A DNA stretch of 7,910 bases from assembly GCA_021806765.1 (NCBI GenBank), contig JAJZQR010000250.1:1-7910 (forward strand). Direction: 5' to 3'. Positions 1 to 6,627 of this stretch are shown here, in pieces. Numbering within the stretch: the stretch's first letter is position 1; each line of letters starts with the position of its first letter. A program made the translations under genes and the position numbers. Source of the DNA: Chloroflexota bacterium. GTDB taxonomy: Bacteria > Chloroflexota > UBA6077. Under the pieces are notes generated by a model. It was not told the origin of the DNA. It made no database searches and worked only from the letters and a program-made list of their open reading frames with translations.

Positions 1-39
1 ACCACAGTTGTGTGGCCCACCCCCTTTCAAAAGGTGAGA

Positions 40-69
40 TTGGCCTAAGAATGCCTGAGGTGCTACAAT
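40..69 (+). promoter_or_regulatory. Possible weak promoter for the aminotransferase
   Basis: TTGGCC (40-45) and TACAAT (64-69) are separated by 18 nt and resemble sigma-70 -35 and -10 boxes. The -35 box is poor and the predicted transcript would begin almost at the ribosome binding site. This is only a candidate, and the real promoter could lie left of the window. Confidence 0.25.
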
Positions 70-77
70 CCCCCGCC

Positions 78-83
78 AGGAGG
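78..83 (+). promoter_or_regulatory. Ribosome binding site fixing the aminotransferase start
   Basis: A perfect AGGAGG sits 9 nt upstream of the ATG at 93. This favours that ATG over the in-frame GTG at 12 and ATG at 51, neither of which has a comparable site. Confidence 0.75.
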
Positions 84-92
84 ATACAGGCG

Positions 93-1262
93 ATGAAAAT
101 AGCAGAAAAGATGGGCCGGTTGGGCATGGAGACGGCCTTCGACGTGCTCGCGCAGGCGCGAGCCCTGGAGGCTCAGGGCAAGAGTGTGATTCACCTGGAG
201 ATCGGGGAGCCGGATTTCGACACCCCGTCCGCCATTACGGCAGCAGCCAAGGAGGCCCTGGACGAGGGGTTCACCCACTACGGTCCGTCTCAGGGCTTAC
301 CGGAGCTTCGAGAGGCCATCGCCGCCGAAGCGTCCGAGAGCCGGGGCATATCGGTGGATCCCTCCCAGGTGATCGTGACGCCCGGCGCCAAGCCCATCAT
401 GTTCTTTGCCATCATGGCGCTGGCCGAAGAAGGGGACGAGGTGATCTATCCCGACCCGGGCTTCCCCATCTACCAGTCGATGATAGATTTCGTGGGTGCC
501 AGGGCCGTGCCTCTGGAGTTGAGGGAGGAGCGGGACTTCGGCATAGATCTGGAGGCGCTGCGCTCCAAGATCACCCCCAGGACCACCCTCCTGATCCTCA
601 ACTCCCCTCACAATCCGACGGGGGGTGTGGTCCCCCCCGAGCAGTTGGAGGAGATCGCGGCCCTGGCGGTGAAGCACGACCTCTGGGTGCTCTCGGACGA
701 GGTGTACCGCCGCATCCTCTACCAGGGCCGTCACGTCAGCATCGCCAGCTTCCCGGGTATGGCGGAGCGGACCATAATCCTGGATGGCTACTCCAAGACC
801 TACGCCATGACGGGCTGGCGGTTGGGCTTCGGCATCGTGCCTCCGTCGCTGGTCATCCACTTCGTCCGTTTGGTGAACAACAGTGTCTCCTGCACCCCCA
901 CTTTCATCCAGCGGGCCGCCCTGGCCTGCCCGGAGGTGGAAGCCGACGTGGAGAAGATGGTGGCGGAGTTTACCGAACGGCGGAAGGTGATAGTGGAGGG
1001 GCTCAACGCCATCGAGGGGATAAGCTGCCGCTGGCCGGCCGGCGCCTTCTACGCCTTCCCCAACGTCACCGGGGTGGGTGTGCCCTCCGGCGAGTTCGCC
1101 CGCTACCTGCTCCACGAAGCGGGGGTAGCCACCCTCTCCGGCACCGCCTTCGGCCCTGCCGGCGACGGCTACCTGCGGATCTCCTACGCCAACTCCCAGG
1201 CCAATCTGCGGGAGGCCCTTCGCCGGATCGAGGGGGCGGTGAAGACGATAAGAAAGAGGTAG
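93..1262 (+). CDS. PLP-dependent class I/II aminotransferase (aspartate aminotransferase-like)
   Basis: A 389-residue cytosolic fold-type I aminotransferase that would move an amino group between an amino acid and a 2-oxo acid. Visible landmarks are the N-terminal GEPDFDTP substrate-site motif (residues 38-45), NSPHNPTGG (170-178) with the PLP-contacting Asn174, SDEVY with Asp202 and Tyr205, the Schiff-base lysine Lys235 in GYSKTYAMTGWR, and the carboxylate-binding arginine Arg362 in YLRISYA. Length and motif spacing match the aspartate aminotransferase Igamma group. The reading frame is open from a GTG at 12, but the ATG at 93 is preferred because AGGAGG lies 9 nt before it and family homology begins there. 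The gene is transcribed towards the signalling operon and is separated from it by a palindromic repeat. Substrate is not certain: aspartate, alanine or aromatic acids are all possible in this family, so no gene symbol is given. Confidence 0.93.
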   Translation: MKIAEKMGRLGMETAFDVLAQARALEAQGKSVIHLEIGEPDFDTPSAITAAAKEALDEGFTHYGPSQGLPELREAIAAEASESRGISVDPSQVIVTPGAKPIMFFAIMALAEEGDEVIYPDPGFPIYQSMIDFVGARAVPLELREERDFGIDLEALRSKITPRTTLLILNSPHNPTGGVVPPEQLEEIAALAVKHDLWVLSDEVYRRILYQGRHVSIASFPGMAERTIILDGYSKTYAMTGWRLGFGIVPPSLVIHFVRLVNNSVSCTPTFIQRAALACPEVEADVEKMVAEFTERRKVIVEGLNAIEGISCRWPAGAFYAFPNVTGVGVPSGEFARYLLHEAGVATLSGTAFGPAGDGYLRISYANSQANLREALRRIEGAVKTIRKR

Positions 1263-1295
1263 ATCTTCAGGGGCTAGGTCTCTTCGACGCAACAG

Positions 1296-1373
1296 CCCTC
1301 ACCCTTCTCTCTCCCAGAGGGAGAGGGAAGGGAAAACCCCCTCTCCGCTTCGGAGAGGGGGCAGGGGGTGAGG
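1296..1373. repeat. Nested palindromic intergenic repeat, probable two-way terminator
   Basis: The repeat lies between the converging ends of the aminotransferase (1262) and the response regulator (1378). Outer arms CCTCACCC (1297-1304) and GGGTGAGG (1366-1373) enclose two hairpins. One has the stem CTCTCCC/GGGAGAG (1309-1315 with 1319-1325) and a three-base loop. The other is a perfect 11-bp stem (1337-1347 with 1351-1361) closing a CTT loop. The symmetric structure would form in transcripts from either strand. There is no clear T-run, so classic intrinsic termination is not proven. The layout resembles dispersed intergenic palindromes common in some Chloroflexota and Cyanobacteria genomes. 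Confidence 0.75.
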
Positions 1374-1377
1374 TCCC

Positions 1378-2034
1378 CTACACATCCACGGCGATCAGCC
1401 CCTTGCGGATGGCGTACTTCACCAGCTCCGTCCGGTTGTGAATGTTCAGCTTCTCCATCAGGTTCGCCCGATGGGCGATCACCGTCTTGACGCTGAGGCT
1501 CAGCATCTCCGCGATGTCCCGGTTGCTGCGCCCTTCGGCGATCAGCTTCAGCACCTGCTTCTCCCGGTCGGTCAGCCGGTCGTAGCTGGATTCGGTGGCG
1601 TCCTCTCCCCTCTGGATGTACCCCTCGATCACGGCGGTGGCCACGGAAGGGTAGAGGAAGGACCCGCCCTCGTGCACGGCCCGAATGGCTGCTACCAGCT
1701 CGGTACCCACCGCCTTTTTCAGCACGTAGCCCGAGGCCCCGGCCTTCAGGATAGGGAAGATGTACTCGCTGTCGTCGTGCTGGGTCAGGATCACCACACG
1801 GCTGTTGGAACTCTGCTTGCGGATCTCTATCGTCGCCTCCAGGCCCCCCAGCCCGGGCATTGCGATGTCCATCAGCACGATGTCGGGAGACAGCTGGCGG
1901 GTCTTGGCGATGGCCTCCAGACCGTCGCCGGCCTCTCCGATCACCTCGATGTCCGGATAGAGGCTGAGGAGGGCCCGTATACCCTCTCTCAGGATGGCGT
2001 GGTCGTCGACGATCAGTACCCTAATCTTTCCCAT
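1378..2034 (-). CDS. NarL/FixJ-family response regulator, partner of the adjacent haem-type kinase
   Basis: A 218-residue cytosolic transcription regulator. The N-terminal receiver domain (about 3-120) has the acidic pair Asp10-Asp11, phosphoacceptor Asp56 in VLMDIAMP, Thr84 and Lys106, so it looks fully able to be phosphorylated. The C-terminal LuxR-type helix-turn-helix (about 152-216) has the typical LTDREKQVLKLIAEGRSN start and the recognition-helix region SVKTVIAHRANLMEKL. Its ATG overlaps the end of the upstream kinase gene by 14 nt, which points to translational coupling and makes the two a cognate pair. It is the last gene of the cytochrome operon. Likely targets are this operon and other respiratory genes, but that is inferred from context only. 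Confidence 0.95.
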   Translation of the reverse strand: MGKIRVLIVDDHAILREGIRALLSLYPDIEVIGEAGDGLEAIAKTRQLSPDIVLMDIAMPGLGGLEATIEIRKQSSNSRVVILTQHDDSEYIFPILKAGASGYVLKKAVGTELVAAIRAVHEGGSFLYPSVATAVIEGYIQRGEDATESSYDRLTDREKQVLKLIAEGRSNRDIAEMLSLSVKTVIAHRANLMEKLNIHNRTELVKYAIRKGLIAVDV

Positions 2035-4399
2035 TCTTGGTCCCTTCCAGCGGAACCTCGATCCGCAATTGAGTTCCAGCGCCGGGAGCGGTCTCGATGG
2101 TGAGGCTGCCGGAGAAGAGCGCCACCCGCTCCCGCATCCCCATCAGACCCAACCCTCGTCCCTTGTCCGCGGTCCTGGATACGGCAGTCAGGTCGAAGCC
2201 CTTTCCGTCGTCCTCCACCCCGATCACCACCGAGGTGTGGGAGAAGTCGAGGCTGATCACCACGTTCTCCGCCTCGGCGTGGCGGGCGATGTTGGTCAGG
2301 GCTTCCTGGATCACCCGGAAGAGGGCGGTCTCCATTTCCGGTGGAAGACGCCGCTCGATGCCGGCCGTCTCCAGTTGCACCTTCACCCCCTGGGGCTTCA
2401 GGCGATTCTCGGCGTACCAACGGATGGCGGGGATCAGCCCCAGGTCGTCCAGGACCGTCGGCCGCAGGTCCAGGGTGAGCTTCCGCACCTCCTCCAGCAT
2501 CCTTACGGCCAGCGGCTTGATACTGGCGATGCGCGCCTTGACCTCCTCCGCGTCCTGTGCCGGAGCCACGGAAGCCGTCTCCAGCGCCACCCCCAGCGCT
2601 GCCAGCGCCTGGCTGGTGTCGTCGTGGAGTTCCCGGGCGATCCGCTTCCGCTCCTCCTCCTGGGCCGAGATCACCTTTCTGAGCAGTTCGCCCCTCAGGG
2701 CTTCCTTCTGCTCCACCTCTCGGTACAGGGTGGCATTCTCCACGGCAACGGCTATCTGGTGGGCCACGGAGGCCAGGAGGGTCGAGTCGTTGCCGCTGAA
2801 CTGCTGGGGGCCACGGGTAGCGACGCAGAGGGTGCCCAGCGCCTTTCCCTTGGAGCAGAGGTGAACGCAGGTGATGGACTTCAAATCTGCGGCGGTCAGA
2901 TCCGGGTAGGCCTCCAGCAGGGATTCCCTCAGCACGCAGTCCTCCGCGTCGTGGTCACACTCATCGCGGTCGCCCCAATGGTGCCGGCATGGGCCCAACC
3001 GTGCGGCCGCGGCTGCCACCTCGGCCGAGCAACCCCGAAAGACCGACTTTTCCCCTTCCCCTTCGATCCGGCTGAAGAGGGTGAGGATGCCCACCTCGGC
3101 TCCCATGAAGTCTACCACCTGGTCCAGGGCGTTTTCGAGAATAGTGTCTAGCTGCAGGGACTGCCCCACGGCGCTGGCGATGGCGTTCAGCATGGAGAGT
3201 TCCCGGTTGCGGCGCACCAACTGCTCCTGAGACTCCTTCAGTTCGCGGGTGCGCAGGTGCACGCTGGACTCCAGTTCCCTATTCCACTGCTGGATCTTGT
3301 CCAGGGAGCCTTTCAGTCGGAGTCGCATCTCGTCGAAGGTTCTGGCGAGCATTCCGATCTCGTCGTTCCCGGCCGGCGGGATCGGTGCTTTCAAGTCCCC
3401 CGCGGCGATCCTCTCCGCGGCCGCCCTGAGCATGCTGACGGGGCGGACGACGCTCTGGGCTATAGCCCAGGCCAGCAACAGGGACAGCATGGTCATGGCG
3501 ATGCTGAAGACGATGAACTGTTGCCGCAACTGCTCCGTGGGAGCCAGGGCCTCGTCCTCCGACTGGCGGATGGTGATCCCCCAGGAGGCCGTGGAGAGGG
3601 GGGCGAAGGCCATTACCTCCGTCTCTCGCTGGGTGCTCTGGGGGGCCTCGTGGCAGCCGTGGCAGGTCCCCATGCTGGTTCTCTTATCCTTGATCAGGGC
3701 CGCCAGGAAGTTCCCGTGGTCGCTTTCCTTCAGGATGTCCTGCTGCCGGCCACTGGCCAGCACGATGCCGTTGCCGTCCACTATCTGGGAGTAGCCGGTC
3801 TTGCCCAGCCGCACCGGTTGCGTGATGCTGGCCAGACTGGGGTTGGTGACGTCGATGTCTCCACCCACCAGGCCGATGACCTGATGGTTGCTGTTCAGGA
3901 CGGGATAGACCAGGGAGACGACGGGACGGCGGGTAGTGGTGGTGGTGTATACGTTGGAGATGGAGGGTTTTCCTGTCGTCAGGGCATCCCGGACGTGGGG
4001 ATAGGTGGAGAGGTTGGCTGCGGTGGTGTTCAGCCTGAAGGGTTCCGTCCAGAGGATGTTGCCATTCCGGTCCAGCAGGTAGACGCCGTCGCTGAAGATA
4101 GAGCGGAAGTAGACCTCTCGCAGGGCGCGACCCTCCAGCTCCAGATCCGAGGTCTCCTGGAGGTCCACGTCGGGATTCATGGCCACGTCCTGCAGATACT
4201 GCAGGTTCTGCTTCAGGACGCGATCGGTCAGGTCCGCGGCGGTCTGGGCTAAGACCAGCCGTTCGCGGAGGGTCCTATCGATGCTCTCCCGAACGGCCAG
4301 CACGCTCGAGATGCCGAACACAGCCAGCATCACGAGCGTGCTGAGGACCGAGAGCACCACGATGCGGGTCTGCAGCCCGGTCCGCTTCAGGGAGAACAC
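2021..4399 (-). CDS. Sensor histidine kinase with a haem-c motif in its extracytoplasmic Cache-like domain and a Cys-rich GAF domain
   Basis: A 792-residue membrane kinase of the NarX/DegS (HisKA_3) type. Domain order: TM1 about 12-35; extracytoplasmic double-Cache-like sensor about 37-290; TM2 about 293-317; HAMP about 312-365; coiled coil about 365-405; GAF about 412-555; HisKA_3 with phospho-His592 in IARELHDD; HATPase with Asn703, DDGKGFD (730-736) and GRGLGLMGMRER (747-758). The sensor domain holds CHGCH at 246-250, a full CXXCH haem c attachment motif, on the side of the membrane where c-haems are attached. The GAF domain carries seven cysteines (457, 471, 481, 488, 511, 515, 525), possibly binding an Fe-S cluster or metal. 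The start is a GTG 1 nt after the cytochrome b stop, with AGGA 8 nt upstream. It follows cytochrome genes and precedes its regulator, which suggests redox or electron-flow sensing. Ligand occupancy is inferred. Confidence 0.93.
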   Translation of the reverse strand: MFSLKRTGLQTRIVVLSVLSTLVMLAVFGISSVLAVRESIDRTLRERLVLAQTAADLTDRVLKQNLQYLQDVAMNPDVDLQETSDLELEGRALREVYFRSIFSDGVYLLDRNGNILWTEPFRLNTTAANLSTYPHVRDALTTGKPSISNVYTTTTTRRPVVSLVYPVLNSNHQVIGLVGGDIDVTNPSLASITQPVRLGKTGYSQIVDGNGIVLASGRQQDILKESDHGNFLAALIKDKRTSMGTCHGCHEAPQSTQRETEVMAFAPLSTASWGITIRQSEDEALAPTEQLRQQFIVFSIAMTMLSLLLAWAIAQSVVRPVSMLRAAAERIAAGDLKAPIPPAGNDEIGMLARTFDEMRLRLKGSLDKIQQWNRELESSVHLRTRELKESQEQLVRRNRELSMLNAIASAVGQSLQLDTILENALDQVVDFMGAEVGILTLFSRIEGEGEKSVFRGCSAEVAAAAARLGPCRHHWGDRDECDHDAEDCVLRESLLEAYPDLTAADLKSITCVHLCSKGKALGTLCVATRGPQQFSGNDSTLLASVAHQIAVAVENATLYREVEQKEALRGELLRKVISAQEEERKRIARELHDDTSQALAALGVALETASVAPAQDAEEVKARIASIKPLAVRMLEEVRKLTLDLRPTVLDDLGLIPAIRWYAENRLKPQGVKVQLETAGIERRLPPEMETALFRVIQEALTNIARHAEAENVVISLDFSHTSVVIGVEDDGKGFDLTAVSRTADKGRGLGLMGMRERVALFSGSLTIETAPGAGTQLRIEVPLEGTKNGKD

Positions 4400-4400
4400 G

Positions 4401-5315
4401 CTAGGATTCCTGGTTTGTCACCCTCTGCTCGTATTCCAGCGGATGTTCTTTCTTATAGCGACTCTCCGCCACCCGGCCGGTGAAGATGGACTTGTTGAAC
4501 GGGAAGATGTGGGGGGCGAAGTGGGCATTGTAGAAGTGCACCACGAAGAGCCACCCGGTGGCCAGCAGGGCTTCGTCGCTGTGGGCGATGGTTGCTACCG
4601 GGACGGACACCCCGGGCAGAACCCTGGTGGCCAGCAGAGGGTACATCAGGATCAGGCCGGTGAGGCCCATAACGGGAACGCCCCAGAACACGGCGAAGTA
4701 GTCGAACTTCTCGAAGTAGCTGAAGCGCCCGAACTTGGCCTTTTCTTTATTGATGCCCAGGTAGTAGCCGGTGTTCTGCATGAAGTCCCGGAAGTCCTTG
4801 AGGCTGGGGAGCATCCAGACGGGAAGCGGCTCCTTCCGTACGAAGATCCCGACCAGCAGGTAGCCCACGTGGTAGAGACCCGAGAAGATCATCGCGAACC
4901 CGGCCACGTGGTGGATGGTGCGGGCGCTGTCCAGGCCGCCCCAGAAGTTGATCAACCACTCGCTCCAGGGGGCCTCGAAGAATTTCTGTGGCATCCCGGT
5001 AAACACCAGGAGCAGGACCGAACTCATCATGATGAAGTGCTGTGCCCGCTGGTGGCCCGTGAAGCGCACGATCCATCGATCGTCGCAGGGCGTGTATCCG
5101 GGCTCGATCCGCGCGGGGGCAAACCTGGTCTTAGGTGCTGAGTGCTGAGTGCTGAGTGCTGAGTCTTCGGATCTCCGCGTCCCCGCGTCTCCGCGTCCCC
5201 GCGTCTCCGTGTCGACCCTTACTGCTTGAGTCTCCATCGACGAACCTCCTCCCGGCGTTGGGTGCTGGTTTTCCTCAGATCCGACGGTCGGCTGTGGGTC
5301 TCCCGGGTCGCTCAT
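4401..5315 (-). CDS. Membrane cytochrome b-like protein (cytochrome b561/b6-type), partner of the nonahaem cytochrome c
   Basis: A protein of 304 residues (or 278 from an internal start) with four predicted membrane helices, about 94-108, 136-157, 205-226 and 244-264. Histidines positioned to bind b-haems include His93 in RAQHF, His135/His136, His149 in YHVGYLL, His245 and His260 in VVHFYNAH. This pattern fits the di-haem cytochrome b subunits of formate dehydrogenase, hydrogenase and similar quinone-linked enzymes. It probably passes electrons between quinone and the multihaem cytochrome encoded 10 nt upstream. The N-terminal 60 or so residues are low-complexity and built partly from DNA tandem repeats (RGRGDAGTR, then SALSTQHSA), unlike family members. 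Two starts are plausible: ATG at 5315 with AGGAG 7 nt upstream, and Met27 (ATG at 5237) with a stronger GGGAGGAGG, also 7 nt upstream. The function class is fairly sure and the redox partner is inferred. Confidence 0.85.
   Translation of the reverse strand: MSDPGDPQPTVGSEENQHPTPGGGSSMETQAVRVDTETRGRGDAGTRRSEDSALSTQHSAPKTRFAPARIEPGYTPCDDRWIVRFTGHQRAQHFIMMSSVLLLVFTGMPQKFFEAPWSEWLINFWGGLDSARTIHHVAGFAMIFSGLYHVGYLLVGIFVRKEPLPVWMLPSLKDFRDFMQNTGYYLGINKEKAKFGRFSYFEKFDYFAVFWGVPVMGLTGLILMYPLLATRVLPGVSVPVATIAHSDEALLATGWLFVVHFYNAHFAPHIFPFNKSIFTGRVAESRYKKEHPLEYEQRVTNQES
5135..5164. repeat. Tandem 7-bp repeat (GTGCTGA, four copies) inside the cytochrome b gene
   Basis: Four exact GTGCTGA units at 5135, 5142, 5149 and 5156, followed by a partial GT. 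The repeat is read through in frame on the minus strand as SALSTQHSA. A 7-bp unit repeats its reading every 21 nt. No start codon lies between it and the conserved domain, so it is translated. Confidence 0.9.
5173..5212. repeat. Tandem 8-bp repeat (alternating CTCCGCGT and CCCCGCGT, five units) inside the cytochrome b gene
   Basis: Units begin at 5173, 5181, 5189, 5197 and 5205, the last being CTCCGTGT. It lies 10 nt from the heptamer array and is translated on the minus strand as a Gly/Arg/Thr/Asp-rich segment around residues 35-48. Two unrelated short-unit arrays side by side suggest a composite repeat insertion or a hot spot for slippage. Confidence 0.88.
5245..5253 (-). promoter_or_regulatory. 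Strong internal ribosome binding site of the cytochrome b gene
   Basis: On the minus strand GGGAGGAGG lies 7 nt before the ATG encoding Met27 (first base 5237). It is stronger than the AGGAG (5323-5327) serving the upstream ATG at 5315, so the mature start may be Met27, giving a 278-residue protein. Confidence 0.55.
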
Positions 5316-5325
5316 GATCGGTCTC

Positions 5326-6540
5326 CTAGTGGTCGTTGGACTTGCGCCGCAGGATCCAGGATCCCAGCTCCAGGGCTACCATGAATATGAAGCCGAAGGT
5401 CAGGACCGAACTGGTGAAGAAGAAGAAGAACCTCTCGGCGAAGTACACCACGGGGAACTGCTGGGGCGTGGCCTCCTTGTGGCCGAGCCAGCCGCTGGCG
5501 AAGCGCTCGCCTGCGCCGGGGTGGCAGCCACCACAGGTGGTGGCCAGATTGGCTGGAGCGACCGGTGAGGTCGGATCGGTAGACGCTTTGATGTCATGGT
5601 AGCCGTGGCAGCTCACGCAGGTGGCCTTGGGGTGCTGGGTGATTTCGTAGGGACTCAGCACGTTGGCCTTCCCGTGGAAGGTGGTCAGGTAGGTCTTGTA
5701 CACCTCGGTGGGAACGCCGTACTGCTGCATCACCTCGGTCTTGGCGTGGCACTTGGCACAGGTAGCGGCGATGGCCCCGCCATAGACAGTCGAGTCCGGG
5801 CTGAGCACCCTGGTGATAGAGTGAGGGGTGTTCTGGGTGCTGTGGCAGTCGATGCAGGTGGCCGCATCCTTGCCGCCCGAGGCCAGGCTCTGACCGTGGA
5901 TGCTCTGGATGTGCTCCTGCCGTTCCTCGGTGTGACACCTCCCGCAGGCGTCGGCGATGGACTGCTTGGTCACTGGAGTCATGGCTTTGTGAGGGTCGCC
6001 CTGGTGGCAGGTGACGCAGGCGATCTCTCGATGGGCGTAGGTGCGATCCGGATCCAGCTGCTTCACCGTGTCGGGTCGACGAGAAGAGACATCGGAGACG
6101 GTGTCGAACTCAGGCTTGTTGTGGCAGCTCCGGCAGGTTGCCGTGGCGCTGGCCAGGTCCACCTTCGCGGCCTCGGGGGCGGGATCGGCAGCCACCGTCG
6201 GTTTCGTCTGGGCTGCGGGAGCCGCTGCGGGCTGGGCCTGTTGGGCCGGAGCCGCTGCTGGAGCAGCGGCCTGGGGTTTGTGGCAGGTCAGGCAGGTTTC
6301 CTTGGTGCGGCCGGCATGGTCCGCCGGAGCGGGCTTAACCCCTCCGCCCGGTTGGTGGCACATGACGCAGTTCTCTCGGCCTTCCACAGGGTGTGAGATC
6401 GGCTTGATCTGCTCCGAGGGTGCGGCACACACCCCCGCCGGCTGGGAAAGCATCTGTCCCAGCAGGATCAGGCCGGCGCAGGCCGAGATCAGGGTGACCA
6501 CCATCACCCCTTTTGATCGTCGCCTCGACAATTCGAACAT
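5326..6540 (-). CDS. Nonahaem c-type cytochrome, membrane-anchored at the C-terminus
   Basis: A 404-residue exported multihaem cytochrome. A positively charged start followed by a hydrophobic segment (about 11-32) is a signal peptide or anchor. Nine CXXCH haem sites begin at Cys58, 83, 136, 175, 199, 229, 261, 308 and 336. An Ala/Pro-rich linker (about 89-126) separates a two-haem N-terminal part from a seven-haem core. The core contains two related units with a HG motif before CXXCH (SIHGQ...CIDCH and TFHGK...CVSCHGYH), suggesting internal duplication. A C-terminal helix (about 371-397, opening with five Phe) ends in RRK, placing the haems outside the membrane. The start has GGAGGGG 7 nt upstream (6548-6554). 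It lies directly before the cytochrome b gene, so a quinone-linked electron relay is likely. Terminal donor or acceptor is unknown. No catalytic motif of nitrite, hydroxylamine or tetrathionate enzymes was recognised. Confidence 0.93.
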   Translation of the reverse strand: MFELSRRRSKGVMVVTLISACAGLILLGQMLSQPAGVCAAPSEQIKPISHPVEGRENCVMCHQPGGGVKPAPADHAGRTKETCLTCHKPQAAAPAAAPAQQAQPAAAPAAQTKPTVAADPAPEAAKVDLASATATCRSCHNKPEFDTVSDVSSRRPDTVKQLDPDRTYAHREIACVTCHQGDPHKAMTPVTKQSIADACGRCHTEERQEHIQSIHGQSLASGGKDAATCIDCHSTQNTPHSITRVLSPDSTVYGGAIAATCAKCHAKTEVMQQYGVPTEVYKTYLTTFHGKANVLSPYEITQHPKATCVSCHGYHDIKASTDPTSPVAPANLATTCGGCHPGAGERFASGWLGHKEATPQQFPVVYFAERFFFFFTSSVLTFGFIFMVALELGSWILRRKSNDH

Positions 6541-6627
6541 CGTCGTTCCCCTCCACCATTCTGGGGCTCGAGGGCGGGAGGGGCATCGTTGCCCGGCTCC
6601 CCAACCCCCGATCGTCGCCCTCAGTTG

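Noticed and set aside
2..34. Two small hairpins near the left edge (CCACA/TGTGG at 2-15 and CCTTT/AAAGG at 23-34)
   Set aside because: Five-base stems of this kind occur by chance, and there is no neighbouring gene end or T-run to support a terminator or operator.
297..1292. Minus-strand open frame (331 residues) opposite the aminotransferase
   Set aside because: The plus strand has a clear, motif-complete aminotransferase. The antisense product shows no recognisable fold and its start lies in the intergenic region.
1994..3151. Long plus-strand open frame (385 residues) opposite the histidine kinase
   Set aside because: It is antisense to a kinase with all catalytic motifs. Its translation is rich in His, Gly, Leu and Gln with no domain, as expected of a shadow frame in GC-rich DNA.
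3257..4252. Plus-strand open frame opposite the kinase sensor and HAMP region
   Set aside because: Low-complexity shadow translation with no motif and no ribosome binding site, opposite a well-supported gene.
5173..5212. Possible CRISPR-like array
   Set aside because: The 8-bp units are contiguous with no spacers, so this is a simple tandem repeat.
5596..6396. Plus-strand open frame opposite the multihaem cytochrome
   Set aside because: The Gly/Val/Leu-rich product reflects the reverse complement of Cys/His/Ala codons. Nine CXXCH motifs on the other strand settle the coding frame.
6541..6627. Possible separate promoter between the receiver and the cytochrome gene
   Set aside because: No convincing -35/-10 pair was seen in this 87-nt gap. 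It holds the cytochrome ribosome binding site, and co-transcription from the upstream promoter is simpler.
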